A DNA stretch of 64,000 bases from Chloranthus sessilifolius (lineage: Eukaryota > Streptophyta > Magnoliopsida > Chloranthales > Chloranthaceae), in NCBI GenBank assembly GCA_021018995.1, contig CM037586.1, positions 11,874,247-11,938,246 of the forward strand. Direction: 5' to 3'. Under the pieces are notes generated by a model. The model ran no database searches and was not told where the DNA came from. It saw nothing but the letters and a program-made list of their open reading frames with translations. Position numbers and translations under genes: made by a program. Below are positions 10,865-22,250 of this stretch, one piece after another (position 1 is the first letter of the stretch; each line of letters begins with the position of its first letter).

Positions 10865-11157
10865 AATCGATTGATCGATTTGGAAAATCGATCAATCGAT
10901 TTTGGCCTAGAAGTTAGCTGGGCAAAATGCCCGAAACCGATTGATCGATTTGAAATCGATCAATCGATTTGTGTATTTCGATTAATCGATTAATCATCTG
11001 GGCACTCCCAATGACTGAAAAATTGAGAGCTTGGAAAACCGATTGATCGATTTGAAAATCGATCAATTGAGTTTGGAATTTCGATTAATCGATTTGGGAT
11101 CGATTAATCGATTTTGGGAATTCGATTGATCGATTTTGGGAATCGATCAATCGATTT
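10865..11157. repeat. ATCGATT hairpin array in solo LTR
   Basis: Repeated inverted pairs of the form AATCGATTGATCGATT ... AATCGATCAATCGATT that can fold as 16-18 bp stems. TCGA starts at 10867, 10875, 10888 and 10896, so equivalent members are 21 bp apart (10867-10888, 10875-10896). The next pair, at 10937/10945 and 10956/10964, has a 19 bp step. Further pairs lie near 11040-11075 and 11090-11157. Confidence 0.85.
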
Positions 11158-12364
11158 GGACAGTTTCTGTTGACTTTTATTTTGGACCTTGAGGTTCTTA
11201 GAGGGTCTTGTACCTTCTTTTATGCATCTTTCTTGATGCTTTGCTTATGCTATGGTATACCATAGGTCATACGAGTGAGCGCGAGCATGGGAAACACATT
11301 GGACCTTGACGCTTGAGAATTTACACGCGTGAAGTAGGGAACGCCTTGAACATATATTTTAATAGCAAAAGCGTGTATGTAGTGATATAGAAATGAGTAC
11401 TGATGCATTGAAATTGTGAATCTTAAGAGTGTGTGTGTGTGAACATTAAATGAGAAAATGAGTGTATGACGTCCCCAGGGGATGTGAATGTGATAATGGC
11501 ATCAGTGTGATGCATTGAGTTGGACATCCCAGGGATGTATGTGAAAATATAAAGCAAAGTGAATGAGATTTTGATAAGGCCTAATATATTATATTTAGCA
11601 CAGTCACACGGTGAATAACTATATGAAGTGCACTTTTGATATTTAAAGTTTTAACAGAATACCCCACCGACATGGCGGGATACCCACGACTGCCTGGGCA
11701 GGATATCCGTGACCGATACGACAACCAATCCATACACCAGTTACACATCCCAGGGATATATGTATGAGACTTGAACCCCATCGCCTATGAGAAAGGGACC
11801 TGAATAGTATTAAATGAATGAAAAAGGATATGAAAACTGTCTGATTAGATGACGCTGGAGGGTATTCCATCGGGCGCCCGACTCTATAGTAAGTCGGGGA
11901 ATATTTAAGTTACGATTTAATTCTTTAGGCCAAATCATTGTCTTATATGAGCAAGTTGAGAACAAATGAACACAAGTAAAGTAACAGAAATATCCATTGC
12001 ATCTTTTCAATATTTAAATCTTTTTTTAGCTATTTCATTTATACATCATGCTGTTAATATCATGAAATATATGTGAGAGATTAACTTATATGTTCATTCA
12101 ATTGTTCTCTATTGAGCTATGATGTAGCTCACTCTTTAGGTTCAGTGCTTGCGACTACTGAGGCTTCGGGAGACGTAGATCCGAGGAATTTGAATTACGA
12201 ACCTTAGGAGGATTTGGAGCCCCCTCTTGAGGACTTCTTCTAGAGGACCTGTGCGTACTTTGATTGTATTTTGAGAGAGTACTGTACGGCTTGGTATGTC
12301 AGACCCTTTTGAGAAAATGAAATTAAACTGTGATATATTCTTTTGGCGAACCATCTGGGATGAC
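11158..12364 (+). other. Rest of left half of the solo LTR
   Basis: Non-coding LTR sequence. It includes CGGGATACCC and CAGGATATCC words (11680-11710) that recur in the other chromovirus LTRs, and the TTGAGCT...AGCTCAC block near 12110. Short open frames here have no coding character. Confidence 0.6.
12360..12364. repeat. Target-site duplication ATGAC (left)
   Basis: ATGAC precedes the outer LTR end of the Athila-like compound. GTGAC at 33424-33428 follows the other end. One mismatch (A/G) is consistent with age. Confidence 0.75.
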
Positions 12365-12801
12365 TATTGGAGTGTTTGCCTTCCCTCAAATGAGGGTCTA
12401 AAATCATCAATAAACCTAGGCAGACACACTCACACAGACCTGCAAGTAGTCAGGGTCTATTATAGCAAGTTTTATAAAAATGGTGAATAAGGAAATGTCC
12501 ACAGGGAGGTTAGTTTAAAAATATGATAAATCTCCAGATCTGAATTAGATCTGCACCCTAACTATTACTAATTTAGCTAAAAGACAGGGGAGAGGTTTGA
12601 GATGGATGGTCACTTAAACTAAGCTAAAATTAAATATAAACTAACTTGGATCGAGTTTAGGATCTTAGATCTTGCAGGGGAAAGAGGTAAAAAGAACAGA
12701 AAATGGAGAAGAGTAGCTTGGAGGTTGGTTTTTACTGAAATTAGATTCGATTAATCATGCTACAGAGGTTCAGAGCACACAATTCCCTCAACTGGCTATA
12801 A
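12365..12801 (-). repeat. Reverse-oriented Athila LTR, 3' portion
   Basis: Reverse complement of about 22930-23374 of the middle LTR. It starts TATTGGAGTGTTTGCC (TGTTGG decayed at the TG) and runs to ATAAGCACA, where it meets the primer site of interior A. Confidence 0.88.
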
Positions 12802-12817
12802 GCACAACTACCAGGGA
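12802..12817 (+). promoter_or_regulatory. Decayed Asp-tRNA primer binding site of interior A
   Basis: GCACAACTACCAGGGA aligns with GCGCCGCTGCCGGGGA, the inner part of the intact site at 23381. It has four G-to-A changes and one C-to-A change. The sequence after it (GCATGTTTAGAAATTGATAG) matches the start of interior B. Confidence 0.7.
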
Positions 12818-13114
12818 TGCATGTTTAGAAATTGATAGATCTAAGTTTTGATCATAGATCTGTAGTTTTTGTTTGATTTTTACTAACTACATCTGTAAGT
12901 TGTGTTGTTTTTCAGTATTTTGTATGCATTTCATCAGATCTAAGGCTACCAGTGAGAGGAGAATCGTGTTGGAGACTGCTATGTAGTTTGCATCCCTCTA
13001 CTCCCCTGTTATTTTTTAGATCTGTTGATAATTTTTGTTAGAGTAGTTAGAAATTTTGGTTGATTCTGCTTGTTGTGTTGAGGATCAATTCTGCATTCAG
13101 AATCTGAGTGTTGT
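12818..13114 (+). other. Untranslated leader of interior A
   Basis: Non-coding leader between primer site and gag, near-identical to 23399-23695 in interior B. No gene. Confidence 0.75.
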
Positions 13115-15580
13115 ATGCTTGGTAGGAGAACTCTGCAACCTCAGATTATTCCACTAAATCCAGAGGTTGAAAGACTTCTCAGATTCAGACCAACCACACC
13201 CACATCTATTGCATCTGACACTATAGAAATGGGTGAGCAACAGCAGTCGAGAACCCTTAAGGAGTTTAATGCACCAAGGATCTATAATTCTCCCTTCTGT
13301 ATTCAATTCCCAGCTGCACAGGGAAACTATGAGATAAAATCATCCATCTTTCAAATGTTACCCTCATTTCATGGCCTGACCAAAGAAGGCCCCTATAAGC
13401 ACATTGATGAGTTCTTGGGACTGCGCACTATATTTAATATCACAGGTTTGGGGGAAGAGGCCACCAGGATGAGACTCTTTCCTTTTTCATTAAAGGACAG
13501 AGCCAGGACCTGGTTGTCCTTGCTTCCACCCAACAGCATTCAGTCCTGGAGTGATCTCCAATGTCAATTTCTGGCCAAGTTCTTCCCTATGTCAAAGACC
13601 AGCCAATTGAGGAAGGGTATCATCTCTTTTACCCAAAATCCAACTGAAGACTTTCATCAATCCTAGGAGAGGTTTAAGGAACTCCTCAAGAAATGTCCCC
13701 ACCATCAAATCTCTGAATGGTAATTAGTTCAAAGCTTTTATCAGAGAATTGATGCTAAAAGCAGAGATATGATAAATGCCTCCTATGGTGGCACCTATCT
13801 CCATAAAACTGCTGAGGAGGCATGGGAGCTCTTTGACATTATTAGTGAGAACTCGATGTAAAGGGAAACATTAGCAAGAGATCTAGAGCCTCCCAAATTG
13901 GTGACAGAGAATACCTCAAGAGGGAAGATATATGAAGTGAGTGTGCCAAGTGAATTGGAAAGTGGACAGCCTAACCCTGAAATTTGACAGGCTGATGGGA
14001 GCAATGCAGTCACCTATGACTGCTAGAGTGGAGGAGGCATGTGCCATAATCAATCCCCTGCTCATCCCTTGGAAGAATGTCCATCTGCTGACCAGTTTCC
14101 GAATTTTATAATAGAGCATGTGGCTGCAACTCAGTCTTATGGGCAACAGCCTGTTGCTGGGTACCAATGGAGGAACCACCCCAATCTGAGGTGGAGACAA
14201 GATGCATACCCCAGCCAGCAGCAGCCTATGCCCTACAGAAATGCTCAACCCTATCGAGAAGGTTATACCCTAAGGCCTCAGTATCAGCAACCCATGGCCC
14301 AACCTGTAACTCCTCCTGTGCAGCAAGCTACACCTCCTCCAACTGTGAGAATACCATCCTTTGAGGAACAAGTTCTATCTTCACTACAGAGCTTGAACAC
14401 CTTAACCCAAACTGTGCACTCTCACAGCCAGAGCATCAAAAAAATAAAGGACCAACTTGGTCAGCTGTCTGATGCTCTAACTAGGAGAGAGGGAGGAAGG
14501 TTGCCTAACCAACCACAGGACAATACACGAAGGCAGTTTGTAGTGGGTAAAGTTTTCTTCACCTATGAGGAAGCTAAATCTATTACAACTTTGAGAAGTG
14601 GTAAGTTAGTGAACAACCAAGTAGGCTGTGAGCCTGTGAGGAACTTGGAGGAAAAAAATAAAGTAATTTCTACCAGCACACACCAACAAGCTCCTATAAC
14701 TAAAGAGGATAATGAGGATCTTCAAGAAAAGAAAAAAATCAAAAAGAAAGAGACCCCATTGGATAAGGCTGCAAGTGAGGGAGCAATCCCACATTTGCCA
14801 TTTTCTAAGGCACTACAAGCACCTTCCCCTTTTGATAAAGGGCAAGAAAAAATTGAGGAAATGATGGAGACTTTTAAGCAAGTAAAGATCAATCTGCCTT
14901 TACTTGATGTCATTAAACAAGTTCCAGCCTATGCCAAGTTTTTGAAAGAACTATGCACCCATAAAAGACAATCCAGGATACATCTATCCAAGAAAGTCTT
15001 TTCAACAGAGAAAGTAAAACAAATTTTGTCGATTGCAACCCCAACCAAATTTCAAGACTCTGGAACCCCCACAATCCCTTGCATCATTGGGGATCACATC
15101 ATTGACAAAGCCTTATTTGATCTGGGAGCCAGTGTAAATTTGCTTCCATTTTCAGTATATGAGAAGCTGGGCTTAGGCAAATTAAAGCCCACACATGTGG
15201 TCCTCCAGCTGGCTGACAGATCTGAAAGGAAACCTGTGGGGATAATTGAGGATGTTTTGGTTGGAGTTGACAAATTCTTCTATCCTACTGACTTTTTAGT
15301 ATTGGACATGGAACCAAGCAAATATACTTCTTCCATACTTGTGATTCTAGGTAGGCCCTTTTTGGCCACTGCCAATGCTCACATACAATGCAGGTATGAG
15401 ATCATGGAAGTGTCATTTGGAAACATGAAGGTCAAGCTGAATGTGTATAACACTGGCTATCAACCCTCTCCTGAAGAGGCTTACTTTTCCATTAATGCCC
15501 AAAAGAAAGTGATGCATGATAACCCACATTGGCTGGTGCAGGACAATGCTGCGCTACTGCACCCAGGGACTGGACACTAG
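13115..15580 (+). pseudogene. Athila-like gag-protease, interior A
   Basis: Gag capsid-like region opens MLGRRTLQPQIIPLNPEVER and contains the typical plant gag stretch RMRLFPFSLKDRARTWLSLL with SWSDLQCQFLAKFFP. Stops at 13664 (TAG for TGG) and further TAA/TAG changes follow, with a frameshift near 13960-14040. From 14039 a 513-codon frame holds the gag C-terminus and an aspartic protease with ALFDLGASVNLLP (the D-x-G motif, near residue 360) and VILGRPFLATANA. Interior B has TGG and CAA where this copy has stops. After the protease the frame ends at TAG 15578. No reverse transcriptase or integrase follows, so this copy could not move alone. Confidence 0.88.
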
Positions 15581-15926
15581 CTGAGGAAAAGATCTATGAA
15601 AGGCACCAAGTTTGATGAGCCTGAGGAGATTATGGACCTTCCAGACCCTCCAGATTAACCACTGAAGCAAGTATGTATCATATATACCATACTCTGTTTT
15701 TAGGTGTTTACTTAGTTATTATTTGATTCTTTTTATTTCTTTACAATAATAAAAAGAAAACAACAAAACTGCCATGCTCAATATTAGTCTGTCATTCCTA
15801 GTTGTCCTGAGGTAATGGAGTTGTTCATCAGAGAATCTAATCATGGGACACCACATCAACAGAGCCTACTAAGAACTGAGACTGTGAGTGCCCAGAAATA
15901 CAACCTTATTTGGTTTTTAGAAGTCT
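15581..15926 (+). other. Pol deletion scar and spacer
   Basis: Shortly after the protease the text GAGCCTGAGGAGATTATGGA ... CCCTCCAGATTAA lines up with the very end of the integrase frame in interior B (GAGCCTGAAGAGACCATTGA ... CCTCCAGGTTAA, ending 29191). So about 3 kb of reverse transcriptase, RNase H and integrase was lost between these points. The rest is AT-rich spacer. Confidence 0.75.
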
Positions 15927-16277
15927 TCGGTAGGTCAAGCTCACCTTTCGATAGGTCACTTGGTGATTTCGATAGGATGTTAGATGGTTTCGATAGGTAT
16001 TGAACCTCTCGATAGGTAAAACTAACTTTTCGATCGATTAAAGAGTGAAAATGGAGATTTCGATAGGTTCTAGATACCAATCGGGAACCTATCGAAATGA
16101 AGACTCGGCTGTCGTTTAAACTGATCGAAAGGATAGTTCCACCTATCGGGATCCTATCGAATCATCCGCTTTTAAAGTTGTGTCTGCTATGCTTTCGACA
16201 TGACGCATGAACCTATCGAAACCATCCAGTTCACCCTATCGAAATCGTATTCCACCCCTTATATACCTGTCGATAGG
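15927..16277. repeat. TTCGATAGG / CCTATCGAA array upstream of third ORF (A)
   Basis: TCGA (or decayed TCGG) starts at 15927, 15948, 15969, 15990, 16009, 16030 and 16060: steps of 21, 21, 21, 19, 21 and 30. The half-site is TTCGATAGG on one strand. The orientation flips to CCTATCGAA after about 16085, so the array is an inverted pair of runs. It is non-coding. The same word family fills the element's LTR (21521-22040). Confidence 0.9.
16259..16265 (+). promoter_or_regulatory. TATA-like box upstream of third ORF (A)
   Basis: TTATATA at the downstream edge of the palindrome array, about 320 bp before the third-ORF ATG. It is followed by a pyrimidine-rich leader (TCTTTTCCTCTCTCTTTCGC). Promoter activity is inference. 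The corresponding place in interior B has lost the box. Confidence 0.4.
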
Positions 16278-16587
16278 TCATTTATGCCTCATTCCATACC
16301 TTTTGCAAAACCCTAGCTCTTTTCCTCTCTCTTTCGCCTCCCTCTTTCTCCACTAATTCCTCATAGAACTTCAGCTGTTCAGTCTGCCTTTTTGTCAGTA
16401 CATTCAGCTTGCACAAAGGAGCATTTTTCCCTAATTTTAGAAAAATTTAAGCTGTGCAGTGCGATTTCTGTTAAACCCTAGGTATTTTGAGGTCAGTTGC
16501 TTTCCCACCATCAATCTGTCGCTCCTCTGATTTTTAAACTTCAAACTCCACTTCAAGTTGGTGACTGCTTAATTTCTGAAGAGTAAA

Positions 16588-19486
16588 ATGGATGAGCCGG
16601 AGGAAACTCTCGAGAACATACGCTGGCGAGCAACTGCTTCCACCCCCAAATCCTCCAAGACGTCGAAGCCAGCAGACAAACCACCTATCAAGAGGAAGCT
16701 CACTGAGATGTCACCCAACAAGACTCTTAAAGCTAAGAAAGCCAAAGCTATTGAGATTCAGGAACCTAGAGCTGCCCCTTCAGTAGAGCTGCCAGTGGGG
16801 TTAACTACCCCCAATGAGTTTGTAGAAAAATTGAGTCTTGTCCCTGAGACGAATTTTGATCTGACATATTTTGCCAACATTGGGGAGTGCCAGGGGACAT
16901 TGGAATATTTAAAAAAAGAAGGTCTGCTATCACTGCTTTCACCCTTGAAGGAAAATGTCTATCCCAGGTTAGTGAAATTATGGTATCAGAACCTGACAAA
17001 GAAGGTAGTACCTGGAGCTGAGAATACACTGGAAATCTTGATTGATGATTGGCAGCTGACTGTCAATTGTCGAGATATTGGGATGGCTTTGGGAGTCCCA
17101 TATCAATTTGACTCCACTAGAGCTGAGGGAGAACCTACAAGGACCACATTTCGGGAAATGGCTAAACAACTTACTAATGGAATAATGGGCTCTGGTTAAT
17201 CCTTGATGAGAAGAGACCTCCATCCTACCCTCCGACTCATTGATTCCATTCTGAGGAAAAATGTCTATGTCTCTCTGGCCATTTGCAAGAGAGATGGACC
17301 CCCTTTAGTGGATGCACTATACTTCTGTTCAAAGGGGCAATTTGTGAATGCACCTAAGCTAATTTTTGAAACAATGGTGGACATCAATGACAAGGTGCTG
17401 AAGAGGCAAGTTTTTGCTAAAGGAGGAGGCTTGCCTTTTTGCAGACTCATCACATGTCTGCTCAAGACTGGAAAATATGTGATTAAGCAAAATGAACCGA
17501 TGGAGAAGCTGACCTTTAAATTGTATGGAAAGCGAGAATGGTCAACCAGCCTCACCTTGATTAAGAAAGGTCACCCAGTGGGAAGGGAGGCGGCTGAGAA
17601 GGTAACCACTACCGTGGCATCAGAGACTCCTGCAGAGATACCCTTATCCACCCCTCCACCTACCCTACCTGTCCCATCACTTACCCCTCCACCTACTTTG
17701 CTTTTTCCATTTGTATCTGTCCCTCTTCAAACAGACCTCTCTCCACCCACCTCAAAACCTATTTCCAGTTAACCACCTCTCAGGTTTTCCAACCTGCCAT
17801 ACTGGAACCTCCCACATTCCCCGAGCCTACCCCTACCCCTTCTTCTCCCCACCCTACCCAACCCATTTCTAACTTTCCCCCTTCCCCAACCCCCCTGCAT
17901 CCACAGGGCGTGGACCTGTTCACCACTACTGGGTTCACGGCCCTCATGACCTCAATTATGGAGGATGTTGCTCATGAGTACACTCCACTTCCTGACTCCC
18001 CACACCCCACTCCTCATTTTACCCATGCACCCTCTTCCCCCTTCCATTATGTCCAAACACCTGCCCCTTCTACCCCCACCATGCCTGACACCCTCACTCA
18101 AATTCTATCCCTTCTCTAATCCATTCAATCCCAATTAACCATCAACACCGACAACCAGACCATCATGAGCTCATGTCTCCAATTAATTCAATCCACCCTC
18201 ACACCATCCTCTTCTGCTCCTCCACCCCCCTTACATATCCCCTCCTGCTTCACCAACACTTACCCCACACCCTGCGGCTGCCCAGCCTGAGGAAGTGGCC
18301 GCACCATCTCTCCCCATATTTTCCTCACCATAGGCCACTTACCCTCCTCCCCAGATTTACTGGTCTCCACAATAGCTAACCCCCCTCCACCCTTCACTAC
18401 CCCCCCCCCCCCGCCTATTTTCCAGGATGCCTCAAACCAAACTGAGTCATGGGAGGATCTAGCTCTTTCCATCCCCTCCTCTTCATCCACTACACCCTTA
18501 TCCTTGGCTATTGTCCTTCGACAATCCATGTATATACCCCCTTACCTCACCCTGCTGTATGCAATGAGGGACAATCCTTACATCCATAGGGATGTCCTGA
18601 GAGGTATGGCTGCACTTGGAGCTTCCATTCAGGCCCCTTTTGAGGAGAGGATTGCCAACATCGAATTGGAACACCGAATTTAACTCTGCGATATCTCTCA
18701 AGGGTGGTCTGAAATCCTGACTCGTTATGAGTCAGCAAAACAGGTGGCAGCGACTGAGAGTCTCATTGCCAAATATGAGAAGAAGAATGCTGAGCTTCTC
18801 AAGAAAAAATTAGCCAATGCTCAGGAAATACTCAAAGCCACCAAAGAACTATCTGATGCCAACTTGCTCTATGTTGCCAAACAGATTGACATACTGGAGA
18901 AAAAGGTTGCTTCCCTTACCTCTCAGTCATTTCAACCTACCCCTCTTCCCACCGCACCTCCTCCTGAACCTCGTGCCACTCAATCCTGTCCCCCCTACAA
19001 CTCAACCTCCTCCCACCCCCCCTGTGGAGGTGCACCCCCCTCCAGCCCAGGAGCCTCCCCCCACTCAACCTGCCCATACAAAACCAAAAAGGGCTCCCCT
19101 CAAGAAGAAAGTCACTGTAAAAAGATCTGCTCCTTCTGCTGCCCCTGCCAAGAAAGGAAAGAGGCATGTTGCCCAGTCTAAAGCCAACTCTCCCACCTAG
19201 TCCCCCTACCCAACCTGATGCCTCTTCCACCTTACTATCAAAGGAAGAAAGGAGGAAGACTATTGCGGCTCTCGGATTGGACCCCTCTGCCCTTTTTTCT
19301 TCCGATTCAGATTTCGATTCTGTGGTTGCTGTTGACCCCAAAGGAAAACAGCCCGCTACCCAGTCTGAGGAGGCAGCAAAGAGCCAGCAACCGAGGGCTA
19401 AATCTAAAGGCAAAGCTCCCTTATCCAAGGATGAACTGAAAAACTTGGCTGACCTCTACGATTGGCCAGATGATACCTACAAATAG
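16588..19486 (+). pseudogene. Third ORF of Athila-like interior A ('putative plant transposon protein' type)
   Basis: Starts ATG MDEPEETLENIRWRATASTP, a lysine-rich N-terminus. The 'putative plant transposon protein' domain follows (about residues 65-330: YPRLVKLWYQNL, GMALGVPYQF, LMRRDLHPTLRLIDSILRKN, GGLPFCRLITCLL). Then come a long proline-rich low-complexity tract (about 17640-18520, with poly-C near 18405), a conserved helical segment (RDNPYIHRDVLRGMAALGAS), a coiled coil (LIAKYEKKNAELLKKKLANA) and an acidic/basic tail ending DLYDWPDDTYK. TAA at 17197 and 18680 and several frameshifts break it. No transmembrane segment is visible, so I would not call it env. Function unknown. Confidence 0.75.
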
Positions 19487-21241
19487 CTATGGCAGCTTGT
19501 TGTTTTAGTTACTTTCTCATCTTTCTCATGTATATATTTGGCATTTTAATATATTTTGTCTTCATGTAGTTTTCTGTATCTCTCTTTTCCCCCATGCCTC
19601 TCCCCTAATTTCATGCTGTTAACAGTGAGGACACTGTTTAGTTAAGGTTTGGGGGTATGGCATGTATATATGCCAATAAATTAGTTACTTTTAGTACAGC
19701 TAGGCTAAAATGAAGTGTTTGAAATTAATTAGAGTAAATTCTCACTGGAATTTTTTGTAAAAAGAGGAAATTAAGAAAACAACTATTTGAAACTGAAATA
19801 AGTTGTAGTCCAACAGACTTCATGAGGCAAATGTCAACAATTTATGAAAAATAATTTGATGTGTAGTAAACCTGAAATGAGAGGAAATTGTGAAGACACA
19901 CCCCTGAAAATTAGATGGAAGGTCACACCCAGTGAGATTTGGGCCTGAAAAAGTTTCCTTGAAGAGTGCCTTGGCAATTTTTCTGCTCTTTGGACTGATT
20001 GGATTTAATTCTAATCATTAGAAGTTAGGCAATTCCAAATTGAAACAGCTTGACAACATTCATGACATTGAGGGCATGAAGGCCATCCCTTGGTCAGTTT
20101 GAGCTTAAAATGTCCCACCTTTGAACTGCCCTTGATGCACACTACTTGAGCCTTAAAAATCCCAATTTTCTTTTATAAAAATCAGAAATTTTAAATCCAA
20201 AACCTTCTGACCTATTTCAGTTCACCCCCAATCTGAGAAATCAGGAAGAGGAAGGAGAAGCAAGGTTAGAGGAACAAGGTGTTAAATCTGATTGAAAGAA
20301 AGAAAAACACAGTTGGTGGTATTTGTGGTATTCCGATATATAAAAATGGAAAAAAAAAAAAACAACAGGGCAAAAGAATGAGAAAGAGAAGTCATTTCAT
20401 TGAAAGGAAGAGAAGAAGCTAGCCACTTTGGCTCTGAAAATTCAAGAAATAGATGGAATTGTGCTGAAATCAAGAAGGTGTGGTCTAAACCACCTCCCTA
20501 CCTTTATTGATTTCTCAATTTGAATCCCTTTTATCCTGTCATTCTTTTACAAACCTCATCCCTAAGCCACACTATAACCCAATAAAAAGACCTTATTGAT
20601 CTGGAATGGACTGAGTTGTCATGGGGAGATAAAGATTTGTCTAATCTATGGTGAAAAGAGTTAGAAAATTTCAGAAATTAGAGCAATGCCTATGCTCATG
20701 CTTACAACCCTATTTGAGGACTGTAACTGCTCTTGAGCTGTGTGAAATTCTACACCCTTCATTGTTGTTGTGAGTTAACAGCCCTGGTGAGACTTGGGCC
20801 TGAAATCCAATTTGATGGGGATAGTATCAAAACAGAGTTCTCAAATGAAAGGTGAGCCATGCATCAATCTTCAGACATAATACCTTGACATGAACTAATT
20901 GATGATGAAGGAATTACTACAAAAACTTCATGTTTTAAGTTGGTGACTTTTCTGCTGAAAACCCTCCAGAATTGAAAAGACATGATGAGAATTTATTCTA
21001 GTTTACTGAAAATTCGGATTGGCAGGATGTACTATTATTAACTAACTTTAGTGGGGAAGTTTGTGGGCCACTTTCACTGAAAACCCTCAGGAGACTTCAC
21101 TCCTCCACTAGGGATCCCCTAGGGGTTTCAAAAGCTTGGTGCATATGCTAAATGCATTCGTACTCCCTACGAAAGTGGCATTTTTATTTTTCTTTTAATT
21201 CTCCTTTGCTCAGGGACTAGCAAAGCTTAGGTTTGGGGGTG
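19487..21241 (+). other. 3' non-coding region of interior A
   Basis: About 1.75 kb without a gene. It contains GGTTTGGGGGTATGG (19646-19660), which resembles the true polypurine tract, next to the inverted word GGCATGTATATATGCC. The first half (19610-20665) is closely repeated at 30555-31613. Near the end, CTTAGGTTTGGGGGTG (21226-21241) is the polypurine tract that abuts the LTR. Confidence 0.75.
21226..21241 (+). promoter_or_regulatory. Polypurine tract of interior A
   Basis: CTTAGGTTTGGGGGTG immediately before the LTR start TGTTAAGTGG. A close homologue, TGTAGGTTTTCTGGTG, precedes the LTR at 51682. Confidence 0.75.
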
Positions 21242-21520
21242 TGTTAAGTGGTGAAAAATATCACTTTTCACCCTTTAACCTGACCATTAATAAACCTGTG
21301 AGCACACTAATAAGTCTCTGTCAAGTGCATTTTGTAGACAACAATAAAAGAGGACATTAATGTAGAAAACCACTCAAGAATGCCCAAAAAGGGGCTATCT
21401 CTCAGCACAGGATGAACACTACAACAACACACCAGAGGGTAGCACACCACTGGACCCTTGGGGGCGCATGGCTGCAACAGGGCAAGGCAAAGGAAATGAA
21501 AATAGGCTAAAAACATCCTA

Positions 21521-22040
21521 TCGATTGGTCACCTGAAGACTTCGTCGGGATCTGAAAGCAAAGAAAGGAAGAATTCGTGCAGTTGAAGAGGTTCTTGATA
21601 GGATCTCAAGGCAGATGAAGGATGGATTCGTGTGGATTGAGAAGTTCGATAGGATCCATGAACCTATCGAACAGTTGAAAGGAAGGAAGAAACCATCCTG
21701 TCGAAAACGTGCCTGAGGCGTCAAAGGAACCTATCGAATGGTTTCTTCAAACCTATCGAGATGAAGGCGCTGAAACAGAACCTATCGAAGGGAACTTGAA
21801 CCTTTCGATAGGAGTGAGAGCAACCCTATCAAAATGATGGCAGGCATAGCAGAGCCTGTCGAAATGGTTCTCCAACCTATCGAAGAAGCTCTTCCAACTT
21901 GTCGAATACTCCAGGCCAAGGGATGAGAATGCTGAGAGAAAATTCATCCTATCGGAACCTATCGAAGAGATTTGAGAACCTAACGAATGGACCAAAATGC
22001 TCTATTTGAACCTGTTGAAAGCTTCTCAAGCCTATCGAAA
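21521..22040. repeat. CCTATCGAA array in Athila LTR
   Basis: Runs of CCTATCGAA and decayed forms. TCGA-type steps start at 21521, 21542, 21575, 21595, 21646, 21667, 21701, 21734, 21756, 21785, 21805, 21829, 21859, 21880 and 21902. Spacings of 20-22 bp are the most common. It lies about 200 bp upstream of the LTR TATA box, as expected for U3 promoter elements. The reverse copy is at 32618-33145. Confidence 0.88.
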
Positions 22041-22239
22041 TCATGTGCAGAACTTCTTAGGAATTCAGCTGTGCACACATTGTGATTTGGTGACCTACTG
22101 CACGCAACTCGAGGCACTTGGTGACCGGCACGACAGGTCCAGAAGATGCCTTAGGAAGCCCTAACCGACCCACATGCTCTAACAAACTCTAAGGACCTTC
22201 TAGAAGGGATTTTTGGCAAGAAAAATAGAGTTGAAAGCT

Positions 22240-22250
22240 CTATATATAGA
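22240..22250 (+). promoter_or_regulatory. TATA box of the Athila LTR
   Basis: CTATATATAGA about 1 kb into the LTR, downstream of the palindrome array. The same box is retained in the reverse LTR piece (32405-32414). It is the likely core promoter of the element. Confidence 0.7.

Noticed and set aside
18260..18529. Minus-strand glycine-rich 89-codon frame
   Set aside because: Mirror of the proline-rich CCC/CCT tract of the third ORF.
16588..19486. Calling the third ORF an envelope protein
   Set aside because: No signal peptide, transmembrane segment or fusion-like motif is visible; the domain is the plant transposon-protein type of unknown role.
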